Part shown: positions 41,634 through 50,972 of the stretch, piece by piece
How positions within the stretch are numbered: the stretch's first letter is position 1
How the letters are laid out: every line of letters begins with the position of its first letter
Source of the DNA: Hallella mizrahii
Lineage (GTDB): Bacteria > Bacteroidota > Bacteroidia > Bacteroidales > Bacteroidaceae
Direction of reading: 5' to 3'
DNA: 64,000 bases
Assembly (NCBI RefSeq): GCF_009695775.1
Contig: NZ_VUNG01000002.1
Coordinates: forward strand, 124,001-188,000
Position numbers and translations under genes: made by a program
Notes under the pieces: generated by a model
The model's input: only the letters and a program-made list of their open reading frames with translations
Told to the model about the DNA's origin: nothing
Database searches by the model: none

Positions 41634-41972
41634 CTATATATTTAAGCATGGTTGCCGTACCCCATTTTCCACCATCTTTGGTTCTCGCCTTCTTGTATTT
41701 TGAAAGGTGTCTTTTGAGAAGATCGACTGTGAGAACGTCTCTCCAAGCGCCGCCTCTATCATGCTGAGAATCTCCTTCCGTGCGACGACGGTGACGCGCT
41801 CCGAGATTTTGACCGGGTGCAGCTTCCCCCGACTGACCATCGTGTAGAAAGTCCTCAGGCTGATGCCGAGCAGCTCAGCCACCTGCCGCGGGCGGTAGAA
41901 CTCCTGTCGAGAGCCCACGCCGGCAACGCCGCCGCCCGTAGTGTTAAGTTGTGTTTCGTTTTTCTTTCCCAT
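41634..41972 (-). CDS. Excisionase-like HTH protein of a mobile element
   Basis: 112 residues. The central part FYRPRQVAELLGISLRTFYT, then MVSRGKLHPVKISERVTVVARKEI, is an excisionase/MerR-like winged helix (HTH_17 type). In mobilisable transposons of Bacteroidales this small gene sits near the integrase and controls excision. No integrase is present here, and the next recognisable gene on this strand is a relaxase fragment, so the element looks decayed. The protein itself appears intact. Confidence 0.75.
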   Translation of the reverse strand: MGKKNETQLNTTGGGVAGVGSRQEFYRPRQVAELLGISLRTFYTMVSRGKLHPVKISERVTVVARKEILSMIEAALGETFSQSIFSKDTFQNTRRREPKMVENGVRQPCLNI

Positions 41973-42361
41973 AGTGCTTGCCTTGTGAATTTATCCGTTT
42001 TCAGCTTTACCCGGCAATTAATGTGCAGTGGCGTCGCATTATCTGCCTTATGGTGCAACATCTTATGCCGCGGCACTTCATAGTCAAGTTCCAAATGTTG
42101 TACAAAATTAATCAAAACAGATGGAACCTACAATTGCCATTTGGGAAGACTTCAAACGCTTGTTAACTGATAATCAACCGATTACTTTCGACCGTTTGCA
42201 GCCGTTTGCCAACATTAAAGTTCATGTTATTCTTATTTGCGTGTGAAGATACAACTACTTGTTGAGAATAAAGTATGCTTCGTGTTAAAAACTACGGAGA
42301 ATACAAACAATATCCGTAACATTTTACATTCTCATCAAACTTTGACCGTTTGCCTTACAAG
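41973..42361. other. Gap between mobile-element remnants
   Basis: No gene I can defend. A 41-codon plus-strand frame (42121-42246, MEPTIAIWEDFKRLL...) has normal-looking residues but no known match. GACCGTTTGC occurs twice (42190, 42345), possibly traces of element ends. Confidence 0.4.
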
Positions 42362-42954
42362 TCACACATCCTTTGCCGCTTCCGATTTTGTGTAGTTATG
42401 ACATTCTTCATTTGGAAGTGCTCTCCATTCCTTTGTAGAGAGAACCTTTTCTGGATTATCCTTGTGAATGTACTTGCTTCCGACGCGCCCATGTTTCTTT
42501 ACTTGTTCAACAGGCACGGTCTGCACATGGGCATGGATGATAGTCTCATCACAATGCACATCAAAGCCGATGACATTCTCTTCTCCCCATTTCTCACATG
42601 CAAAGCGGTAGGTGTCCAATGCCCAGTCATAGATGCCTTTTTGTAATGTCACCTTGCTGTGGTCAGCATTTGGATCTGATGTGTTGAGTTTCTGTTCACC
42701 AAAGGCTAGCCTGTTAAGCACATCATGGTCACCACTGAAGATGATGCCGGCAGTGCAGTTCGGACTGTTCCTTGAAACTTGGTCGGGACGCTTGGCATCC
42801 ATATACGGCTTGAAGCCAAGTTCATCAAGTCTGTGCTGCAAGCGTTCATGCAACGGCACAGACAGGGAACCAAGAGGCACAATCTTTCCACCCTTGACTA
42901 TCTCAAAGTTGAGTCTCTTGCGTGAGTAGTTATAGGGATGTTCTATAAATTAAA
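42362..42954 (-). pseudogene. MobV-type relaxase, internal fragment
   Basis: The frame holds HPYNYSRKRLNFEIVKGGKI and LQHRLDELGFKPYMDAKRPD at its N-side, and GFDVHCDETIIHAHVQTVPV, the metal-binding His motif of Mob/Pre relaxases, in its middle. A TAA lies directly upstream with no start codon, and the frame ends abruptly after TKSEAAKDV. Full MobV proteins are about twice as long, so both ends are lost. It would once have nicked the transfer origin of a mobilisable element. Confidence 0.75.
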
Positions 42955-43026
42955 TTGCTAACAATCAACAAGTGTTTGCGTAATTCAAGAAAAAGTATTA
43001 CCTTTGTAATATAAATCAGACGAAAG

Positions 43027-43186
43027 ATGGACAAACTGACAGTATACCACAAGTCGATGGGCAAGAGCCTGTTTGAGGAGGAGTTTTACAGTAGAAGCCC
43101 TCTCCCAAATGGGCAATCCCTTGGAACGACTTTCCTCTCTGGTGGATTTTGAGATGTTCCGCCCAGTTCTTGAAGATAACTGAATA
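43027..43186 (+). pseudogene. IS5-family transposase N-terminal remnant, frameshifted
   Basis: It starts MDKLTVYHKSMGKSLFEEEF; one frame later the sequence reads ALSQMGNPLERLSSLVDFEM, then FRPVLEDN and a stop. 'GNPLERL..LVDFEMFRP.LE' is the conserved opening of IS5-group DDE transposases. The catalytic part is absent. A promoter box TACCTTTG at 42999-43006 precedes it and may now drive the LuxR-type gene that begins 15 bases after the remnant. Confidence 0.6.
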
Positions 43187-43200
43187 AAACAAAGGGCAAT

Positions 43201-43956
43201 ATGGCACAGATAGACGATTTCTTTATGTACGAGAACCGCGTGGAGGGCATCACCGATGCCGACTACCAGCGTGCGCAGCCTTACGTGGAGGCGGCGCAGG
43301 CTTTCGCACAGACCACCTACCAGAGCATCTACATCATCGACTACTACCGCAAGAACTTCCTCTACGTGTCGGACAATCCGCTCTTCCTTTGCGGACACAC
43401 TGCCGACGAGGTACGCCAGATGGGCTACGGCTTCTACCTGAGCCACGTGCCTGAGGACGAGGTGCCGATGCTGACCGAACTGAATCGTTCCGGCTTCCGC
43501 GCCTTCTACGACGAGCCCGTGGAGAACCGCCGTCAGTGCATGATGTCCTACGACTTCCACATCACCAACGGCAATCGTCTGTTGCTCGTCAACCACAAGA
43601 TTACGCCCCTTGCCATGACCACGGAAGGCCACGTTTGGCTGGCCCTCTGTACCGTCTCGCTCTCGCCCCACAAGGAGGCCGGGCACATCGAATTCTTCCA
43701 GTTCCATACGGGCGAGAAGCGCGAGTACTCACTGGAGAGCCACCGCTGGAAGATCCGCGAGACCATCACCCTGAAGCCTGAGGAAAAGCAGATTCTGACG
43801 CTCTCAGCTCAGGGCTACACCATGAAGGAGATAGCCGAGAAGATGCTCCACTCGTTCGACACCGTGAAGTTCTACCGTCGCCAGATTTTCGAGAAGCTCG
43901 ACGTGCAGAACATCACCGAAGCCCTCGCCTTTGCCACCAACTACGGCCTCGTATAA
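43201..43956 (+). CDS. LuxR-type regulator with PAS-like sensor domain
   Basis: 251 residues. An N-terminal PAS-like domain (about 35-170; YQSIYIIDYYRKNFLYVSDN, DEVRQMGYGFYLSHVPEDEV) precedes a LuxR HTH at about 190-250 (LSAQGYTMKEIAEKMLHSFD, then TVKFYRRQIFEKLDVQNITE). No receiver domain, so it probably responds to a small molecule or partner. The downstream receptor gene begins 138 bases later, and two palindromes in that gap could be its binding sites. Its own promoter may come from the IS remnant upstream. Confidence 0.85.
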   Translation: MAQIDDFFMYENRVEGITDADYQRAQPYVEAAQAFAQTTYQSIYIIDYYRKNFLYVSDNPLFLCGHTADEVRQMGYGFYLSHVPEDEVPMLTELNRSGFRAFYDEPVENRRQCMMSYDFHITNGNRLLLVNHKITPLAMTTEGHVWLALCTVSLSPHKEAGHIEFFQFHTGEKREYSLESHRWKIRETITLKPEEKQILTLSAQGYTMKEIAEKMLHSFDTVKFYRRQIFEKLDVQNITEALAFATNYGLV

Positions 43957-43987
43957 GCCGTCATCCCCACAATTTTAACATATTTTG

Positions 43988-44042
43988 TTACCCAAATGGG
44001 TAATTTTTCATCCCTGTGATGCAGAATTACCCATTTAGGTAG
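43988..44042. promoter_or_regulatory. Two palindromic operator-like sites
   Basis: TTACCCAAATGGGTAA at 43988-44003 (perfect arms) and TTACCCATTTAGGTAG at 44027-44042 (near-perfect), centres 39 bases apart, about four helical turns. They lie between the LuxR-type gene and the receptor gene and have the size and symmetry of dimeric HTH sites. Confidence 0.55.
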
Positions 44043-44094
44043 TAGGTTTATTTGGTCGTTTCATTTATTTTGCGGGCAAAAAGTCGTAAAAGAT

Positions 44095-46401
44095 ATGAAA
44101 AGATTGATTCTATTTTCAATGATGTGCCTCATGGTGATAGCCTCGACAGCACAAAACATCAGTGGCAGGGTGATTGACGAGCAGGCCAAGCCGATGCCGT
44201 TTGCCAATGTTGTGCTCGTCAGCCGTTCCGACTCCGCTTATATTGCAGGAGCAGTGACTAAGGATGACGGATCTTTCTCTATTGCTACCGATAATCAAGA
44301 CGGGCTACTGAAAGTGTCGAGCGTGGGTTATATAATAAGGTATATAGACGCACGACAGGGCAATATCGGTGACATCCAGATGCAGCCCGACACGCAGATG
44401 TTGGGCGAGGTGGTGGTGAAAGGGCAGATGCCGACGCATAAAATGACCACCGAAGGTGTGCTGACCACAGTGGAGAACACGCTACTGAGCAAGGCGGGAA
44501 CAGCCAACGACGTGCTGCAGCAACTGCCCGGCGTGCAGAAGAAGGGCGACGGCATAGAGGTGTTCGGCAAGGGTACACCGCTCATCTACATCAACGGGCG
44601 GCAGTTACGCGACAAATCCGAACTGGACAAAATCAGTAGTGAGAGCGTCAAGAGCGTGGAACTCATTACCACCCCCGGAGCGAAGTACGACGCGCAGGTG
44701 GAGTCGGTTATCCTCATCAAGACCCGCCGCCAGCAGGGCGAGGGATGGAGCGGCGACGTGCAGAGCCACTACCGCCAGGGCTACAATCCCGACCTTGACC
44801 TCGGGCTGAACCTCAACTACCGCCACAATGGTCTCGATGTATTCGGCAGCGTGTGGTACAACGATGACCAAAACCGCCAGCGCAACCTCATCAACCTCGA
44901 TGTCGTGGCCGACACGCTCTGGCACATGGCCGAACAATTCAATTCCGACACGCACCACCGCTCGTTCTACGTCTCGGCGGGCGTGAACTACGTGTTCAAT
45001 GACCAGCACTCGATGGGCTTCCGCTACGATACAAAGGCGTGGCTGAAGCCCAAGATGACGGGCAGCTTCATTGCCGACGTAACTGCCGACGGAGTTTTCT
45101 ACGACCACCTCGACAGCAAACTCGAACAGGAGACGACTTCTAACATGCCGCATACGCTCAACGTTTATTATAACGGACGAGTGGGCAAAACAACGATTGA
45201 CTTCAACACAGATTACATTTTCCACAAAGACCGCACGTCGCAATTCACTAACGAGGTGAGTCAGGAGCGCACGAGTCGCACTGTGACCAGCACCAACGTC
45301 GTACGCAACCAACTCTGGGCATCGAAACTCGTGCTGTCGTGGCCGCTTTGGAAAGGCAACCTGCAGGCGGGTACCGAATACGACATTACCAACCGTAACG
45401 ACGACTATGTGAACCCCGAGCAGGTAGTACCCACGTCACAGACGGAACAGCGCGAGAGGAACTACATCTTCTTCGCCGAGTACAGTCGCTCGCTGCCCTT
45501 CGGTCAGATGCGCTTGGGACTTCGCAACGAGAACGTCAGCACAGACTACTATCTCCGTGGCGTTCATCAGCCCGAGCAGAGCCGCTCGTATCACCATTTC
45601 TTCCCTACCGCCGCACTGATGGCCAAGGCGGGCAAAGTGCAGTTGATGGCCAACTATGCCATGAAGATTCAGCAACCCTACTATTGGATGCTGAGCAGCA
45701 ACGTGGCCTACGTCAACCGTTTTACTTGGGAAAGTGGCAACCCAATGCTGCAGCCCGCCATACGCAACGAGGTGGGTCTGATGGCGATGTACAAGTGGAT
45801 GCGCTTGGCCGTCGATTACAAGCATACCACCGACGAGATTGTAAATGTGGCTGAGACCGTAGCGGGCAACGAGGCCACCACCATCATCACCCGCGCCAAC
45901 GTCCATCGCTCCGACGGCCTCCGTGCCATGCTCACCCTCTCGCCCCGCTTTGGCCTCTATCAGCCGTCACTCACCGTTGGCGTGATAAAGGACTGGATCA
46001 AGATTCCGTCACCAGTAGGCAATCTCAGCCCGAAGAACCCTATCGGCCTCATCCAGTCGAACAACGACTTCCAACTGTCGCCAACCCTCACCGCTTCGGC
46101 CAGCCTACAAGTGACGACCACGGGTGACCAGCAGAACATGACCGTTACAAAGCCCGGATACGTGGCCGACGTGAGTGTCACAAAGACGTTCTTCGACAAC
46201 CGTCTGTCGGTGAGGATCGGTGGTCGCAACCTGTTCAACTCGCAGCAGCACATCAACATCTGCTACGGCCTTCGCTCTCTCTATCAGGAAACCCACAAAG
46301 ACTCCCGCAAGTTTGAGTTATCCGTCCGCTACAACTTCAACGCCACCAACTCGAAGTACAAAGGCACGGGTGCCGGAAACGACGAGAAAAACCGCTTCTG
46401 A
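44095..46401 (+). CDS. TonB-receptor-like outer-membrane beta-barrel protein
   Basis: 768 residues. Signal peptide (LILFSMMCLMVIASTAQN), carboxypeptidase-regulatory-like domain (about 20-100; ISGRVIDEQAKPMPFANVVL), plug (about 110-215; LLSKAGTANDVLQQLPGVQK, GTPLIYINGRQLRD), then a beta-barrel to the end (SVRIGGRNLFNSQQHINICY near the C-terminus). This is the outer_membrane_beta-barrel type often not linked to SusD. The substrate is unknown. It follows the LuxR-type regulator and two palindromes, and a small unknown gene starts one base after its stop. Confidence 0.87.
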   Translation: MKRLILFSMMCLMVIASTAQNISGRVIDEQAKPMPFANVVLVSRSDSAYIAGAVTKDDGSFSIATDNQDGLLKVSSVGYIIRYIDARQGNIGDIQMQPDTQMLGEVVVKGQMPTHKMTTEGVLTTVENTLLSKAGTANDVLQQLPGVQKKGDGIEVFGKGTPLIYINGRQLRDKSELDKISSESVKSVELITTPGAKYDAQVESVILIKTRRQQGEGWSGDVQSHYRQGYNPDLDLGLNLNYRHNGLDVFGSVWYNDDQNRQRNLINLDVVADTLWHMAEQFNSDTHHRSFYVSAGVNYVFNDQHSMGFRYDTKAWLKPKMTGSFIADVTADGVFYDHLDSKLEQETTSNMPHTLNVYYNGRVGKTTIDFNTDYIFHKDRTSQFTNEVSQERTSRTVTSTNVVRNQLWASKLVLSWPLWKGNLQAGTEYDITNRNDDYVNPEQVVPTSQTEQRERNYIFFAEYSRSLPFGQMRLGLRNENVSTDYYLRGVHQPEQSRSYHHFFPTAALMAKAGKVQLMANYAMKIQQPYYWMLSSNVAYVNRFTWESGNPMLQPAIRNEVGLMAMYKWMRLAVDYKHTTDEIVNVAETVAGNEATTIITRANVHRSDGLRAMLTLSPRFGLYQPSLTVGVIKDWIKIPSPVGNLSPKNPIGLIQSNNDFQLSPTLTASASLQVTTTGDQQNMTVTKPGYVADVSVTKTFFDNRLSVRIGGRNLFNSQQHINICYGLRSLYQETHKDSRKFELSVRYNFNATNSKYKGTGAGNDEKNRF

Positions 46402-46402
46402 T

Positions 46403-46753
46403 ATGGAACCTATTCATCATTACATAGATCTCTCATGGGCCGTGGTGGGCATTTGTGAGAATCCCCACCAGCCCCTTTCGTCCTGCATCCCCAGCATCGA
46501 GGAGGATAAGGCCGCAGCCGTAGAGCATTACGTCATCGGCTACATGGCCTTCTGGCACATCGCCTTTGTGGATGAAGACCGCCTCGTACCATGCCGCGAC
46601 GACACCCTGCGCAACGAGGCCCGGCAGAAGATAGACCGCTACATCGCCGACCATCCGCCCGTCGAGACCTTCCCCCGCTTCTACCTCGTTCTTCTTCGCC
46701 AACCCATCGCCCCGATGGAACCCGACGGCATGAGCCGCGTGTATCAGATGTAA
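46403..46753 (+). CDS. Small protein co-translated with the receptor, function unknown
   Basis: 116 residues, MEPIHHYIDLSWAVVGICEN...IGYMAFWHIAFVDEDRLV...PIAPMEPDGMSRVYQM. No signal peptide, membrane helix or motif that I recognise. The ATG comes one base after the receptor stop, which implies coupled translation and a related job. The longer frame back to 46220 lies inside the receptor gene in a non-coding frame. Confidence 0.6.
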   Translation: MEPIHHYIDLSWAVVGICENPHQPLSSCIPSIEEDKAAAVEHYVIGYMAFWHIAFVDEDRLVPCRDDTLRNEARQKIDRYIADHPPVETFPRFYLVLLRQPIAPMEPDGMSRVYQM

Positions 46754-47125
46754 CATAGGCAAATGTCAGACAAATGTCAGGAAAGACATTCGTTTGTCAG
46801 GCATAAATGACAGGGCAAGTTCAACATAGAAGTGCAATCGATAGACAGGTATAACCTAAATAACCTATACCTGAAAACACCGAGGGGCCAGGAGGCGAGC
46901 AGCCCCCATAAACGATCTTGAACGGCAGAAGAGATTAGCAATGCATAAAAAAGAAAAGGAAGAACGCTTTCTCCCTAAAATCAACTATATTTGCATTGTT
47001 ATGTACAAACATTTGATTTCGGAACAAAGGTACGCAATTTCCTGACTCCAGATGAAGTCGTTTATAAAAAGACTTCGTAAATTTGCACTTGCTAATTGAC
47101 TCCGCCCTTCGAGGGTATAACAACA
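46754..47125. other. 372-base intergenic region
   Basis: No gene seen. ATGTCAG occurs in direct and inverted copies (46764-46802; CAAATGTCAG twice, then GACATTCGTTTGTC), which could fold. A G/C-rich patch GGGGCCAGGAGGCGAGCAGC lies near 46883. TAAATTTG at 47079-47086 is a possible promoter for the next gene. Confidence 0.4.
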
Positions 47126-47593
47126 ATGCTAAAAGATATAACGAGCATGAAATACAAGAAAATCACCTTTCAAAATTCCAGCCCGCTGACTTTAAAGGCC
47201 AAGATAGCCTTTTATTTAGTCGGAGTGATACTGATCGCCGCAGGTATTTTCTTTCTTGTCTGTGACCTGACACACGCTATTGTTGAGGGAAGAAAGATTG
47301 CTGTGGAATGCTTGATGATAATAGGAGGTGGAGCGGTGATAACCGGAGTGTATTTCAGAAAACGCATTCCTGAGATGGTGAAGTTTTATATCTCTTGGAT
47401 AGGAATGATTGGCGCGTCTATCACCTTGATGCTCGCCCAGCATGGTACTTATAGATACGGTCCTACAACACTTCAGGTCATAGGATTCATCGGAACTATA
47501 TTTTTCGGAGGCGTCGGACTTTGGATAATCTTCAACGATTGCATGTATCGCCTGAAACACAGAGAAGACGACAAAGACCAAGAGAGCGATTGA
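47126..47593 (+). CDS. Four-helix membrane protein, function unknown
   Basis: About 155 residues with four hydrophobic segments: IAFYLVGVILIAAGIFFLVC, CLMIIGGGAVITGVYF, FYISWIGMIGASITLMLA and VIGFIGTIFFGGVGLWIIF. The last is reminiscent of the membrane part of STM3941-like proteins, but the soluble domain of that family is missing. I chose ATG 47126; the frame also begins at TTG 47096. Convergent with the flippase-like gene. Role unknown. Confidence 0.6.
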   Translation: MLKDITSMKYKKITFQNSSPLTLKAKIAFYLVGVILIAAGIFFLVCDLTHAIVEGRKIAVECLMIIGGGAVITGVYFRKRIPEMVKFYISWIGMIGASITLMLAQHGTYRYGPTTLQVIGFIGTIFFGGVGLWIIFNDCMYRLKHREDDKDQESD

Positions 47594-47650
47594 CTATCAA
47601 GGCCAAGCTTCGCCATGCCTCTTCCCAGCCAATCGCTCAGGAAGCAAGGA

Positions 47651-48667
47651 TCATCTGTCTTTTGAACTCTTCTCCAGTTTGATGAGCAGCAGTCCGATTC
47701 CAGTCCAAATCAACTCACGCACACGCACGATCAATGCCACAAAGATGCCGGCACTGGCTGTGAGGCCTAAGCTGGTAGTGGACATGAGGAAACCACCCTC
47801 GCGACCGCCCAGTTGCAAAGGGATGAAGAAAAGCAGATTGGCAAAGAGTGAGGTGAAAGCCAGGATGAGCACACAATAGATGAAGTTGACGTGGGGCATG
47901 AGGACCAGCAGAATGAAGAAGATCTCCAAAGCGGAGCAGATGCGGCACGAGAGCTCCAGGAGCACGGCACCGACGAAGTGGCGCGGCTGCTGCTTGTGCA
48001 GGGCAGCAATCTGCCGGTCGATGGTGTTGAGCTGTTCACGATGCCGCTCGACAAACGGGGTAGCCCACCGCTTGATCATGGGCAGATGGCTCAGGAAGTT
48101 CATCACTCGGTTGGCCAAGCCCTTTTGGTATCCTACCATAAAGAACCAGACACCGAGAATGCAGAAACAGATGATGGCCAGCATAATCACCGTATAGAAT
48201 ACGGAGAAGGGATGGACAAAAAGAAAGACGATGGCCGAGAGCAACCAAAACCAAAAGTGGCTGAAGATATGGGTCATGGCATAGAGGATCACCGACGACG
48301 AAGCACGCTCTGTGCCAATCTTCGGTGCCAACTCCATGATACGGTAAGGCTCACCGCCCATCAGTCCGCCCGGCGTGGCATAGTTGAGTGCAAAGCCCGA
48401 CACCGTGATCTTGTAGAGCCACAGAAAGGAGATGCGCTTCACCGGCTTGCCGTCGGTCGACGGTTGGCTGCATACCCCCTTGATGATCAGATACCACGCC
48501 GAAGTGTTGAACACATAGAGAAACATCCACAGCGCTACGACGGCGAAAAACCAGTAGCCCGCATGTTTCAGTCCCGCCCACACTTGCGCAAAGTCAAGTT
48601 GGGTGACCATGATGATCAGTACGATGAGTCCAAAAATGAAGAAGCCGTTCTGGTATTTCTTTTTCAT
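47651..48667 (-). CDS. Flippase-like integral membrane protein (lysylphosphatidylglycerol-synthase TM type)
   Basis: 338 residues with about eight membrane helices and the family hallmarks FALNYATPGGLMGGEPYRIM near 93-112 and FFIPLQLGGREGGFLMSTTS near 285-305. This matches the UPF0104/LPG_synthase_TM group, whose characterised members flip lipids or form the membrane half of MprF. The catalytic aminoacyl half is absent, so lipid flipping is the likeliest role. Last gene of the rlmN operon, 32 bases after pdxA. Confidence 0.88.
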   Translation of the reverse strand: MKKKYQNGFFIFGLIVLIIMVTQLDFAQVWAGLKHAGYWFFAVVALWMFLYVFNTSAWYLIIKGVCSQPSTDGKPVKRISFLWLYKITVSGFALNYATPGGLMGGEPYRIMELAPKIGTERASSSVILYAMTHIFSHFWFWLLSAIVFLFVHPFSVFYTVIMLAIICFCILGVWFFMVGYQKGLANRVMNFLSHLPMIKRWATPFVERHREQLNTIDRQIAALHKQQPRHFVGAVLLELSCRICSALEIFFILLVLMPHVNFIYCVLILAFTSLFANLLFFIPLQLGGREGGFLMSTTSLGLTASAGIFVALIVRVRELIWTGIGLLLIKLEKSSKDR

Positions 48668-48699
48668 GCTGTCGAGAGATGTTGTATGCTATATGTGTG

Positions 48700-49866
48700 T
48701 TATTGTTCCTTGCCGTTGCTTTCCTGAGCTTTGGCGGCAGGAGCGGGACGGTTGCCGAGTCGCTCCTTAATGGCGTTCTCGTGCTTCTTGGGAATGGAGA
48801 AGCGCACCTTCTCACTGTCGTCCTTCTTCTCGTGATAGAGCTTAGGCAACGGGTTGGCCAGCGGTTCGTCGTAGGCACGGCGGTTGCGGAAGCCGTCGAT
48901 GGCGGCGTAGATAGCGTGGCGCAAAGGCGTGGGATCGGCAACACCCTGGCCGGCGATGTCGTAGCAAGGGGAGAGATCGGGAGCCGTAGCTACCAAAGGC
49001 AGTCCTCCAAGATAGCGGACATTGTTGTCGGGATGGAGCGTCTTGAACGGTGCCAGTCCCTGATCGTGGTACATGGCAAGAATGGCATCGAAGTGATAGT
49101 AGTCGCCCTGCTGGAAGAAGAGGTCAGCCTGATAAGGGCCGAAGACGTTGACACCGGCATCAGCCAACTTCTGGATAGCCGGTACGATGGCCTCAGTCTC
49201 CTCCTTGCCCTCTGCCTTACCATCAACGGGGTTAAGGGCAAGCACGGCAATGCGGGGATTTGAGACGCGCATGTCGCGGCGCAGCGTGGTGAAGAGAATC
49301 GCCACCTGCTCGATGATGTCGTGAGAGGTGATGGCAGCAGGGACATCCTTCAGGCTGATCTCGTCAGTCATCAGAGCCATGCGCATATCTTCGTTGATGA
49401 GCAGGCTCTGCGCTTTCTTGCCCTCACCGATGCACTGCTCGATGTATTTGGCACGACGCGGGAAGTCGAAGCCACCCACATGAGCCTCGCCTTTATCGGC
49501 CGGAGCACAGACGAGCACGTCGAAGAGTCCGTCTTTGTAGTCGGTGATGACGCGGTCGAGTGCCTTCACAGCAGCCAGCGTGGCATCGGAAGAGGGAATG
49601 CCCATCTCCACCTTGATTTCCTCGTCGACGGCCGGAATGATGTTGAGCTTACCGTCCTGGGCAGCACTGGCGTCGTTGATGATGGTGAAGTTGTCTTTGA
49701 TGCCCAGAGCCTTGCTATGATAGGCGGCAACCTTGGGAGAGCCATATATAATAGGAGTGCAGAACTCAAACATATCTGTCTCCTCAAAAGCTTTGAATAT
49801 AAGCTCGTAGCCGATACCGTTGGTGCTGCCGTGGGTGATGGCCACGCGTATTTTGTTGTTGTTCAT
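48700..49866 (-). CDS. pdxA: 4-hydroxythreonine-4-phosphate dehydrogenase
   Basis: Oxidises 4-phosphohydroxythreonine in the DXP-dependent pyridoxal phosphate pathway, using NAD(P)+ and a divalent metal. Typical marks are RVAITHGSTNGIGYELIFKA at the start, AITSHDIIEQV (metal His) near 210, and ILAMYHDQGLAPFKTLHPDN (metal His) near 265, then YDIAGQGVADPTPLRHAIY near the end. 388 residues with a charged, non-conserved tail. Third gene of the rlmN operon. Confidence 0.93.
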   Translation of the reverse strand: MNNNKIRVAITHGSTNGIGYELIFKAFEETDMFEFCTPIIYGSPKVAAYHSKALGIKDNFTIINDASAAQDGKLNIIPAVDEEIKVEMGIPSSDATLAAVKALDRVITDYKDGLFDVLVCAPADKGEAHVGGFDFPRRAKYIEQCIGEGKKAQSLLINEDMRMALMTDEISLKDVPAAITSHDIIEQVAILFTTLRRDMRVSNPRIAVLALNPVDGKAEGKEETEAIVPAIQKLADAGVNVFGPYQADLFFQQGDYYHFDAILAMYHDQGLAPFKTLHPDNNVRYLGGLPLVATAPDLSPCYDIAGQGVADPTPLRHAIYAAIDGFRNRRAYDEPLANPLPKLYHEKKDDSEKVRFSIPKKHENAIKERLGNRPAPAAKAQESNGKEQ

Positions 49867-49913
49867 GGTTGTTTGGTCTTATATATTAGTCTTGAATATT
49901 TTTATGTTAGATA

Positions 49914-50957
49914 TCATTGATCTTTGCGCTTAGCTTGCCTCATGGTATTGAGCACGGCTTCGAGGCGGCGGATTGCATTGCGCTTGGTCTTGCCCGGAGC
50001 GAACACAAAACCCTCGACGACGATATGACGGCAAACAAAGTTGCCCTGCCGCTCGGGCTGCTGCAACAGGAGCGTGCGGCTGACAAACGGGCCGCCCATG
50101 GCATCGCCCGTCATCATCCACAGGCCGCGGTAGAAGCCCCGTCCATCGGTCAGTACACTTTCGGGGACTGTGGCCATGTGCATACTGTCGGTCTCACCGA
50201 GGATGTTGCGACCCAACATATAGTCACGGGCGCCGATGAAATAGCGGGACTCGCTGTCGATAAAACCAACTGTTTGAACGTCACGTTCGATATGATTAGC
50301 TTTAGCATCAGAAGCGTTGACAGAATTCCAATCGCGATAGACCACAATGTTTTGCATCATGGTGGCTGAGTTGTTGCTCAACCAAAGGAAGTCTTTGCCC
50401 TGCTTGCTGGCAATCATGTCGGCAGGTATCCACAACTCTATGCCGAACATCTTCCGGGCGAGCTTTTCGGCCTTGACGTTCCGCTCATGGCGCAGGATGC
50501 TGAGCTGCTTCTTCATCTCTGAGCGATTGAGGAGAAAGCGCAGCCGCCGTCCTACGCTGTCGATACTGTTGCGAAGTGCCATTGCCGACGGTGCCCCGAT
50601 ATGCACCACGGTTTGAGGCTGTGCCCACACATTGCGCTCGCTACGGATGGAGGGACGAGTGTATGCCTCAGCATTGATGTCGACGATCACGATATTGCGC
50701 GTATAGCGGAGCGTGTTGCCGAAAGCCTTCGTGCTGACCTCCGACACATCGAAACTCGGTTCGGGTTGCGGCAAGCCCTCCACATCGACAGAGAGCACGC
50801 TGCGTACCATGCCTGCCGTGTCGCCCACCAGCAACACTTCATAGAGCTGTCCGCCGGAACGGGGCAGCAAGCCACCATTGCGACAACTCACAAGAGCAAA
50901 CAGCAGCAACAATAGAGCACTTCTGAGACTCACTGCGCTATGGGCGATACGCTTCAC
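49914..50957 (-). CDS. DUF4837 family lipoprotein
   Basis: 347 residues. Lipoprotein signal with Cys25 in LLFALVSCRNGG. The body matches DUF4837, a Bacteroidota family (VLLVGDTAGMVRSVLSVDVE near 40; IDSESRYFIGARDYMLG near 235; FVSRTLLLQQPERQGNFVC near 290). Function not established; placement between rlmN and pdxA is seen in relatives. 15 bases after rlmN, so clearly in the same operon. Confidence 0.87.
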   Translation of the reverse strand: MKRIAHSAVSLRSALLLLLFALVSCRNGGLLPRSGGQLYEVLLVGDTAGMVRSVLSVDVEGLPQPEPSFDVSEVSTKAFGNTLRYTRNIVIVDINAEAYTRPSIRSERNVWAQPQTVVHIGAPSAMALRNSIDSVGRRLRFLLNRSEMKKQLSILRHERNVKAEKLARKMFGIELWIPADMIASKQGKDFLWLSNNSATMMQNIVVYRDWNSVNASDAKANHIERDVQTVGFIDSESRYFIGARDYMLGRNILGETDSMHMATVPESVLTDGRGFYRGLWMMTGDAMGGPFVSRTLLLQQPERQGNFVCRHIVVEGFVFAPGKTKRNAIRRLEAVLNTMRQAKRKDQ

Positions 50958-50972
50958 GGAATGGTGCGGTTT

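Noticed and set aside
42121..42246. 41-codon plus-strand frame between mobile-element remnants
   Set aside because: Residue choice looks plausible but there is no promoter box, motif or partner gene.
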